This document shows positions 6,541 through 10,740 of a DNA stretch of 10,740 nt, in pieces (the stretch's first letter is position 1; the number at the start of each line of letters is the position of its first letter). The position numbers were made by a program, and so were the translations under genes. The stretch comes from an uncultured Clostridia bacterium (GTDB taxonomy: Bacteria; Bacillota; Clostridia; Oscillospirales; Acutalibacteraceae). Below the pieces are notes generated by a model. The model saw only the letters and a program-made list of their open reading frames with translations. It did no database searches and had not been told where the DNA came from. The stretch covers positions 1-10,740 of the forward strand of contig CAJFUH010000049.1 in NCBI GenBank assembly GCA_904420155.1. The letters are read 5' to 3'.

Positions 6541-6587
6541 TTCTTTTCTGGGAATTCCTTGAGTAATTATAAAAAAAGGGGGAAACC

Positions 6588-7151
6588 ATGCCGGACCTTA
6601 ATTTTTGGTATGGGACTATGGGAAGTTCCAAAACAGCGCAGGCTTTGATGACAAAATTCCAGTGGGAGACGAAAGGGTTTCGTGTGGCTTTGCTGAAACC
6701 GGACACAGATACCCGGTGGGGGACGGGAACGGTCCGCTCTAGAGTTGGATTACAATCCCCTTGTATTTCCGTCCGCCCCCAGGATGACTTGCTGCTTTGG
6801 AAAATGAGCAATCCAAAATATCAGAGTGTTTTGGTGGATGAAGTACAATTTTTACAGCCGAAACAGATCGATCAATTAAAGGAGATTGCCATGAGGTGGG
6901 TTCCCGTGTCCTGTTATGGACTAAAGACAGATTTCCGTACACAGCTATTCCCTGCTTCTAAACGGCTTTTTGAGATCGCCGACCATATCTTTGAAATTCC
7001 ATCGGTCTGCCGGTGCGGAAGAAAAGCGCAGGTAAACGCCCGGATAAAAGAAGGGCATATTCAAAAAGAAGGCGACCTCATAGAAATTGGGGGAGAGGAG
7101 CGGTATGTCAGTTTATGTTACAAATGTTATCAAGAAGAGAGATTATGGTAA
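6588..7151 (+). CDS. tdk: Thymidine kinase (type II, TK1-like)
   Basis: Cytosolic thymidine salvage enzyme, 187 aa, phosphorylating thymidine to dTMP with ATP. It has a P-loop GTMGSSKT (9-16), a DTR stretch (41-43), the Walker B-like VLVDEVQFL (81-89) with E85 as the likely catalytic base, and YGLKTDFRTQLFPAS (110-124), which corresponds to the conserved YGLDxDFRGxPF segment. The lasso domain carries four zinc-binding cysteines: C141 and C143, and C177 and C180. The thymidine-binding region is followed by RYVSLCYKC near the end. Length is typical. Compared with common Tdk sequences the P-loop has GSS instead of FSG/NSG and the YGL segment is changed to LKTDFRTQL, so it is a somewhat divergent member. 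A strong AAAAAGGGGG ribosome site lies 5 nt before the ATG. It is divergent from the YihY-family gene; no terminator is clear downstream. Confidence 0.94.
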   Translation: MPDLNFWYGTMGSSKTAQALMTKFQWETKGFRVALLKPDTDTRWGTGTVRSRVGLQSPCISVRPQDDLLLWKMSNPKYQSVLVDEVQFLQPKQIDQLKEIAMRWVPVSCYGLKTDFRTQLFPASKRLFEIADHIFEIPSVCRCGRKAQVNARIKEGHIQKEGDLIEIGGEERYVSLCYKCYQEERLW

Positions 7152-7346
7152 ATTTTATGCTTTTTTCAACAGGATATGAATGGGGAGACAAACATTGAAA
7201 ATGATAGGGCTATCACGTTAGAAAATAATTAAAAAATATGGAAGTTCATTTTTCAGAAACCGGCGATAAGATTTTTTCCCTGCATAGACTATCTAAATAA
7301 TTTTAGAAAATAAAAACAGGAATCGAGCAATTTTACTGTTTATTTC
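7152..7346. other. A/T-rich intergenic stretch without a gene
   Basis: Between tdk and the cyclophilin promoter. I see no open frame with a ribosome site. It contains two weak dyads: TCTAAA/TTTAGA (7292-7307, 4-nt loop) and AAACAG/CTGTTT (7314-7341), the latter ending 5 bp before the -35 box of the next gene. No convincing tdk terminator is present. Confidence 0.5.
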
Positions 7347-7375
7347 TTGCAATCCAGCCATAAATATACTAAAAT
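7347..7375 (+). promoter_or_regulatory. Sigma-A-type promoter of the cyclophilin/DUF4870 unit
   Basis: TTGCAA (7347-7352), 17-bp spacer, TAAAAT (7370-7375, one mismatch to TATAAT). Transcription would start near 7382, giving a short leader of about 33 nt before the ATG at 7415. Confidence 0.6.
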
Positions 7376-7414
7376 ATAAAACACGTATCAAGCAAGAAAG
7401 GATGTAGACGGAAC

Positions 7415-8143
7415 ATGCGCAAAGGAATTGCACTGGTTTTATCTTTGGTGTTAGTTGTCTGTGCAGTAGCCTTTTCTGGATGCCAGAAAGGGAATTCTGG
7501 CACGAGCGGAAAACAGGTGGGCTATCAATTGGAAAAGCCGGAACAAGGGGAAGAGATTGCTGTTATGGAGACCAGTATGGGAACGATAAAAATTCGTTTT
7601 TTCCCGGAGGCTGCTCCCAAAGCGGTAGAAAATTTTAAAACACATGCTAAGGATGGCTATTATAACGGATTAACCTTTCACCGGGTGATTGAAAATTTCA
7701 TGATCCAGGGAGGAGACCCCGATGGCGATGGTACGGGGGGAGAAAGTATTTGGGGAAAATCCTTTGAGGATGAATTCAACGATAAGCTGTTTAATATCAC
7801 AGGGGCGCTGTCTATGGCCAATGTAGGTCCAAACACCAATGGCAGCCAGTTTTTCATCAACCAAGGAGGGCCGGAGGCCTTCGTAGGAATAGACGCCTAT
7901 AGCTCTTATTTGGATATGTCCAAGGTAACAGACGATATCAGAAAGCTTTATGAAGAGAACGGCGGAAATCCCCATTTGGATGGAGCCTTTACCAAAAGTG
8001 GAAGAGGGCACACCGTCTTCGGTCAGGTTTTTGAGGGAATGGATGTGGTGGATTCCATCGCGCAGGTGAAGACCGATTCCAACGATAAACCTGTAGAGGA
8101 TGTTACGATTAACTCCATTGAGATTATCCCTTATGAAGGATGA
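7415..8143 (+). CDS. Cyclophilin-type peptidyl-prolyl isomerase lipoprotein
   Basis: A 242-aa lipid-anchored foldase that catalyses cis-trans isomerisation of prolyl bonds in exported proteins outside the membrane. The N-terminus is a signal peptide (MRK, then a hydrophobic 5-20) ending in a lipobox AFSGC, with C23 as the acylated cysteine. A short flexible linker (24-45) leads to the cyclophilin domain (48-238). Catalytic and substrate residues are visible: FHRVI with R90, FMIQGGD with Q98, ALSMANVGPNTNGSQFFI with M134 and F146, and GHTVFG with H199. Between SQFFI and GHTVFG there is an insertion of about 35 residues (152-188) rich in Tyr, Asp and Glu that minimal bacterial cyclophilins lack. 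It is the first gene of a likely transcript; the next gene begins 34 nt later. The start has AAAGGA about 12 nt upstream, a rather long spacing. Confidence 0.94.
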   Translation: MRKGIALVLSLVLVVCAVAFSGCQKGNSGTSGKQVGYQLEKPEQGEEIAVMETSMGTIKIRFFPEAAPKAVENFKTHAKDGYYNGLTFHRVIENFMIQGGDPDGDGTGGESIWGKSFEDEFNDKLFNITGALSMANVGPNTNGSQFFINQGGPEAFVGIDAYSSYLDMSKVTDDIRKLYEENGGNPHLDGAFTKSGRGHTVFGQVFEGMDVVDSIAQVKTDSNDKPVEDVTINSIEIIPYEG

Positions 8144-8177
8144 ATAATCCAAAAAATATAGACGGGAGTATGGCGGA

Positions 8178-8534
8178 ATGAACCAAGAATACAATAAGGT
8201 AAATGTAAAGCTGCTGTCTATACTGGCCTATATTGGCCCGCTTTTTATTATGGGAAAAGTCGCGGTGGAAAAAGATGTGCCAGCAGTGAAATTCCATTGC
8301 CGGCAAGGGGGGATCCTTTTTATTTTTACTGCCGTTGGCTATTTAGTTACCACGTTGCTGTGTTTTCTTCTAGGGCCCTTTCCGGCGGTAGCGGAAATTT
8401 TAGGGTTGCTGTTTTATGTGGGAATTACGGTGGCATGGATTATTTTGGCTTTGATGGGGATTGTGGGCGTTTTCAAACATCAGCAGAAACCGCTTCCGTT
8501 TATCGGAGAGATTGACAAGTGGTTCCAAAAGTAG
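8178..8534 (+). CDS. DUF4870-type small membrane protein (first copy)
   Basis: A 118-aa membrane protein of the DUF4870/Tic20-like type, whose function is unknown. It has three hydrophobic segments, about 12-28, 44-66 and 72-97. Family marks are LLSILAYIGPLF (12-23), the FHCRQGGILF block (39-48, usually FHxxQG) between the first two segments, and KPLPFIGEID (104-113) at the C-terminus. The start follows GGGAG with 9-nt spacing. It lies 34 nt after the cyclophilin gene and 17 nt before a second, related gene, so the three are probably one transcript. The pairing with an extracytoplasmic foldase may hint at envelope maintenance, but that is only context. Confidence 0.85.
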   Translation: MNQEYNKVNVKLLSILAYIGPLFIMGKVAVEKDVPAVKFHCRQGGILFIFTAVGYLVTTLLCFLLGPFPAVAEILGLLFYVGITVAWIILALMGIVGVFKHQQKPLPFIGEIDKWFQK

Positions 8535-8551
8535 AAAAAGGGGAAATTCTT

Positions 8552-9037
8552 ATGAGCAGTGAGATGCCTCAAAATTTAAATCATGGGCAAGATCAATCGC
8601 AAAATCCGCCCAGACAACAGGAGTCGCCCCCTGTAAAAAGTCAAGATTCCTGCCGTTCACAGCAAGATTGCCGACCTTCTCCGGGACAGCCAAGCTATGC
8701 ATCGGCAGATCATACCAAACTATTTTCTATTTTAGCATATCTTCCCCTTTTGTGGTTAGTAGGCCTGTTAGCAGATCGGAATAATCCCAAGGTCATGTAT
8801 CATGTCAATCAGGGGATCCTATTTAACATAGTTGCGGTTGTCCTAAATATTGTGATCAATATCGTCAGTATCATTTTAACGGCAATTCTTCCTATCTTAG
8901 TTGTTATTACTGGATTATTAGAATTGGCTGTGCTGGCAATAGATCTCATGTGGTTTATGATGGGTATCATCAATGTATGCAATGGGGTGGAGAAGCCTCT
9001 GCCGGTGATTGGTACCATTGCAACGATTGTAAAGTAA
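8552..9037 (+). CDS. DUF4870-type membrane protein with Q/S/P-rich N-terminal extension (second copy)
   Basis: A 161-aa relative of the preceding protein. The first 52 residues are hydrophilic, rich in Gln, Ser, Pro and Asn, likely disordered and cytoplasmic. Then come hydrophobic segments at about 57-73, 87-112 and 113-140. Shared blocks with the first copy are FSILAYLPLLW (58-68), YHVNQGILF (83-91) and EKPLPVIG (147-154), so the two probably arose by tandem duplication followed by strong divergence. I start it at 8552 because AAAAAGGGG lies 8 nt upstream. An in-frame GTG at 8519 lies within the previous gene and has no ribosome site. The hydrophobic core of this copy is unusually rich in Ile and Val. 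Function unknown. Confidence 0.85.
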   Translation: MSSEMPQNLNHGQDQSQNPPRQQESPPVKSQDSCRSQQDCRPSPGQPSYASADHTKLFSILAYLPLLWLVGLLADRNNPKVMYHVNQGILFNIVAVVLNIVINIVSIILTAILPILVVITGLLELAVLAIDLMWFMMGIINVCNGVEKPLPVIGTIATIVK

Positions 9038-9041
9038 AACA

Positions 9042-9076
9042 AAAAAGAGGGTCACGTGACAGGCGTGGCCTTTTTA
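9042..9076 (+). terminator. Intrinsic terminator after the DUF4870 pair
   Basis: A-rich left arm ending GGGTCACG (to 9056) pairs through several G-U pairs with CGTGGCC and T5 (9064-9075); loop of 7 nt. The stem merges into the T-tract, as expected of an intrinsic terminator. It lies only 23 nt before the reductase start, leaving no room for a promoter in between. Confidence 0.75.
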
Positions 9077-9098
9077 TTTCTTAGGAAAAGAGGGCTGT

Positions 9099-9959
9099 AT
9101 GATGGAAGAACAGATAACAGACATTGCGATCATAGGGGCGGGACCAGCAGGATTATCGGCTGCCGTCAATGGAGCTGCCAGGGGAAAAACAGTGCGGTTG
9201 CTTTCCGGAGAAAGCAATTATTTAACCAAGGCGGAACGGGTAGACAATTACCTGGGCTTTTATCAGGTGACGGGGGAACAGATGATGAAACAATTCCTCC
9301 ACCATGCTAATCAGATGGGGATTGTCTTGGAGAAAGGAAAAGTGGCGAACGTGTTGGCGCTTGGAGATCGGTTCCTGCTGAATTTTAATGGAGAAATCCT
9401 CTCTGCAAAGACGGTAGTTCTAGCTTCTGGTGTTTCTAAAGCAAAAGAGATTCCGGGCGAACGAGAGTATTTGGGGCAGGGTGTCAGTTATTGCGCTACC
9501 TGTGACGGAATGCTTTATCGGGGAAAGGAAGCCGTGGTATGGGGCATGTCCCAGGAATCCGCCCAGGAGGCCAACTTCTTGCAGGAAATCGGTGTCAATG
9601 TACATCATATCTCTACTCCGCAGCGCACCGAGGGACTACATCCCCAAGTGAAATTTATGCAGGGAAGCGTCCAACAGATTACCAAGGAGGGCGACCGGTT
9701 CGCAGTCTTGGTAAAGGATAGAAAAATCATCACAGATGTTTTGTTTATTTTGAGGGATTCCATTTCCCCTAACTCTTTAATAGAAGGGCTGGAAACCCAA
9801 GACGGCTACATTGCAGTCAATCGATGGATGGAGACCAATATCCCGGGATTTTATGCAGCGGGGGATTGTACAGGAAAACCATTGCAGATTTCTAAGGCGG
9901 TGGGGGAAGGATTGATTGCCGCCCAACAGGCTGCGAAGTATATTGATGAGAAAATGTAG
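9099..9959 (+). CDS. trxB: Flavin thioredoxin reductase lacking NADPH-binding motifs (ferredoxin-linked type)
   Basis: A 286-aa FAD enzyme that reduces thioredoxin. The FAD dinucleotide motif GAGPAG (13-18), the redox-active CATCDG (C132, C135) and the C-terminal FAD motif AAGDCTG (253-259) are intact. The NADPH side is not: where TrxB has GGGDSA there is WGMSQES (148-154), and the HRRxxxR arginines that hold the 2'-phosphate are replaced by HISTPQR (170-176). The block LTKAERVDNYLGFYQVTGE (42-60) matches my memory of clostridial ferredoxin-dependent flavin thioredoxin reductases. It is also some 25-30 residues shorter than NADPH-type TrxB. The electron donor is therefore probably ferredoxin. 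Thioredoxin follows 57 nt downstream. Two ATGs lie in tandem; the second (9102) is better spaced from GAGGG. No promoter is visible just upstream. Confidence 0.9.
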   Translation: MMEEQITDIAIIGAGPAGLSAAVNGAARGKTVRLLSGESNYLTKAERVDNYLGFYQVTGEQMMKQFLHHANQMGIVLEKGKVANVLALGDRFLLNFNGEILSAKTVVLASGVSKAKEIPGEREYLGQGVSYCATCDGMLYRGKEAVVWGMSQESAQEANFLQEIGVNVHHISTPQRTEGLHPQVKFMQGSVQQITKEGDRFAVLVKDRKIITDVLFILRDSISPNSLIEGLETQDGYIAVNRWMETNIPGFYAAGDCTGKPLQISKAVGEGLIAAQQAAKYIDEKM

Positions 9960-9965
9960 CAAGCT

Positions 9966-9999
9966 AATATTATACATTTTTTAAAGAGTGTATAATATT
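9966..9999. repeat. 11-bp inverted repeat between trxB and trxA
   Basis: AATATTATACA (9966-9976) and its exact reverse complement (9989-9999) with a 12-nt spacer. The right arm contains TATAAT (9991-9996). No T-tract follows, so it is not a standard terminator. It may be an intercistronic RNA hairpin or an operator for a redox regulator. Confidence 0.6.
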
Positions 10000-10016
10000 T
10001 AGATAAAGAAGGCGAA

Positions 10017-10352
10017 ATGATGTCAGAATACATTGTTTATCCGGATGAAAAAGAATGGAACGCCCTGATCGAGGAGTATCCTTTGGTGTTGGTAGATTTT
10101 TGGGCCAACTGGTGCGCGCCCTGCAAAATGTTAGCGCCGGTGATTGACCGTTTGGCAGAGCAATATGCCGGGCGTGTGAAAGTGGCGAAAATAGATATTG
10201 ATGAGCATTCAGCGCTAGCGGAACGGTATGATATACAAAGTATACCAACGATTCTTTTGTTTAAAGATGGAAAGGTGACGGCAAGGGATGTAGGGGCAAA
10301 GCCGTTGAGCAATTATACCGCGATGTTAGATGCAAATCTACAAATTCTATAA
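10017..10352 (+). CDS. trxA: Thioredoxin with WCAPC active site
   Basis: A 111-aa cytosolic thioredoxin, a dithiol carrier reduced by the upstream flavin reductase and used to reduce target protein disulfides. The active site is WCAPC (C33, C36), in the context VDFWANWCAPCKMLAPVID, so the usual Gly between cysteine and proline is Ala. D27 (buried acid), cis-Pro P77 in SIPT, and the following TILLFKDGK strand are typical. The C-terminal GAKP (93-96) replaces the common GAxPK. Length is standard. Ribosome site AAAGAAGG is 4 nt from the first ATG and 7 nt from the second (10020), so translation may begin at either. The gene is separated from trxB only by the inverted repeat and is most likely cotranscribed. 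Confidence 0.95.
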   Translation: MMSEYIVYPDEKEWNALIEEYPLVLVDFWANWCAPCKMLAPVIDRLAEQYAGRVKVAKIDIDEHSALAERYDIQSIPTILLFKDGKVTARDVGAKPLSNYTAMLDANLQIL

Positions 10353-10383
10353 AAATAAAAGCAATAGACTTGTGCTATACAAT

Positions 10384-10432
10384 ACTACCCCGTTTATCAA
10401 CTTGATTATTAATCAAAAATAAACGGGGTAGT
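10384..10432. repeat. Nested hairpin: 14-bp outer stem with an inner palindrome
   Basis: Left arm 10384-10397 and right arm 10419-10432 (ACTACCCCGTTTAT and its complement), perfect over 14 bp. The loop contains a second palindrome, TTGATTA T TAATCAA (10402-10416). Only three Ts follow the stem on the plus strand, so it could serve as a weak terminator of trxA at best. Confidence 0.75.
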
Positions 10433-10455
10433 TTCAATTGATACCCAAAAATCGG

Positions 10456-10499
10456 AATCTCTGTTTATCCCCAAATGCTTTTAGGAATAAACAGAGATT
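10456..10499. repeat. Second long hairpin, 13-bp stem
   Basis: Left arm 10456-10468 (AATCTCTGTTTAT) and right arm 10487-10499 pair perfectly, extended by CC/GG across one bulged A. No T-tract follows. It shares the GTTTAT / ATAAAC inner core with the hairpin 23 bp upstream. Nothing else is recognised in 10353-10598. Confidence 0.75.
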
Positions 10500-10598
10500 A
10501 GTCTAGGGAGTTATCTTTGTTTAGTATGTTCTTATTGTAATATGTTTTAGACAATAATAGAAAAAGTGAATATTTCAGAAAAATATGGAAGAAAAAGA

Positions 10599-10627
10599 TT
10601 GACAATAGGAAAAATGTCAGGTATAAT
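10599..10627 (+). promoter_or_regulatory. Perfect consensus sigma-A promoter of tRNA-Leu
   Basis: TTGACA (10599-10604), 17-bp spacer, TATAAT (10622-10627): exact consensus in both boxes and spacing, as expected for a stable RNA promoter. Transcription would start near 10634, about 24 nt before the mature tRNA. Confidence 0.9.
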
Positions 10628-10657
10628 AAATCTCGTTCTTAACAACTAGATAGAAAT

Positions 10658-10740
10658 GCGGATATGGCGGAATTGGCAGACGCGTATGGTTCAGGTCCAT
10701 ATGAAAGCAATTTCATGCAGGTTCAAGTCCTGTTATCCGC
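10658..10740 (+). tRNA. tRNA-Leu(CAG), 3' end cut by the window edge
   Basis: Class II tRNA. Acceptor stem GCGGATA (10658-10664) pairs with TATCCGC (10734-10740). Anticodon stem TATGG/CCATA (10685-10689, 10697-10701) closes the 7-nt loop TTCAGGT with anticodon CAG at 10692-10694, which reads CUG. A long variable arm (GAAA/TTTC) and the T loop TTCAAGT are present. The discriminator base and any encoded CCA lie beyond the window. A tRNA operon may continue downstream. Confidence 0.97.

Noticed and set aside
7176..7232. 18-codon ATG frame after tdk
   Set aside because: No ribosome site and no recognisable feature; likely chance.
7670..8194. 174-codon open frame antisense to the cyclophilin gene
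   Set aside because: No ribosome site or recognisable domain; the plus strand encodes a complete cyclophilin with catalytic residues, so this is a shadow.
9052..9059. TCACGTGA palindrome
   Set aside because: It is part of the terminator stem and too short to stand alone as an operator.
9991..9996. TATAAT as a trxA promoter
   Set aside because: No -35 at usable spacing, and the start site would fall next to the ribosome site.
1..10740. Mobile elements, CRISPR arrays, toxin-antitoxin or phage defence genes
   Set aside because: No transposase, integrase, direct-repeat array or paired small toxin/antitoxin frames are visible in the window.

Overview
The window looks like a chromosomal housekeeping and sporulation region of an anaerobic, spore-forming Firmicute, most likely class Clostridia. 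The evidence is a near-textbook forespore sigma factor SigG, Gram-positive Shine-Dalgarno sites (AGGAGG, AAGGGG) before most genes, a cyclophilin lipoprotein, and a thioredoxin reductase of the pyridine-nucleotide-independent type known from clostridia. Thirteen protein genes and one tRNA can be supported. I see no mobile element, CRISPR array, toxin-antitoxin pair or phage gene.

Layout. (1) 20-1236 (+): a Cof-type HAD phosphatase overlaps by ATGA with a short ComEA-like helix-hairpin-helix membrane protein. An 18-bp stem terminator at 1267-1312 separates them from the next, convergent unit. (2) 3440-1423 (-): a sigma-A promoter drives a GT4 glycosyltransferase and then a PlsC-type acyltransferase, a plausible two-gene glycerolipid/glycolipid unit. 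The acyltransferase may start at a non-canonical ATC. (3) 4581-3483 (-): a triple-S1-domain RNA-binding protein with a structured leader and its own terminator. (4) 4666-5551 (+): sigG, transcribed divergently from the S1 gene, with a close match to a SigF-type promoter and a shared two-way terminator. (5) 6540-5571 (-): a YihY/BrkB-family membrane protein with a sigma-A promoter. (6) 6588-7151 (+): thymidine kinase. (7) 7347-9076 (+): a cyclophilin lipoprotein followed by two diverged tandem copies of a DUF4870-type membrane protein, ending in a terminator. (8) 9099-10352 (+): a flavin thioredoxin reductase lacking the NADPH motifs, an 11-bp inverted repeat, then thioredoxin with a WCAPC active site. 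(9) 10384-10499: two long hairpins sharing a GTTTAT core. (10) 10599-10740: a perfect consensus promoter and tRNA-Leu(CAG), whose 3' end is cut at the window edge.

How they fit together. The reductase and thioredoxin form a redox pair that was probably fed by ferredoxin rather than NADPH. The SigG gene and its divergent S1 neighbour share an upstream region with candidate sporulation-type promoters in both directions, which suggests that the S1 protein could also be tied to sporulation. Most of the window is ordinary. The points worth a second look are the reductase, the possible ATC start, the S1 leader, the sigG/S1 promoter region and the tandem hairpins before the tRNA. No clearly novel multi-gene system is visible.
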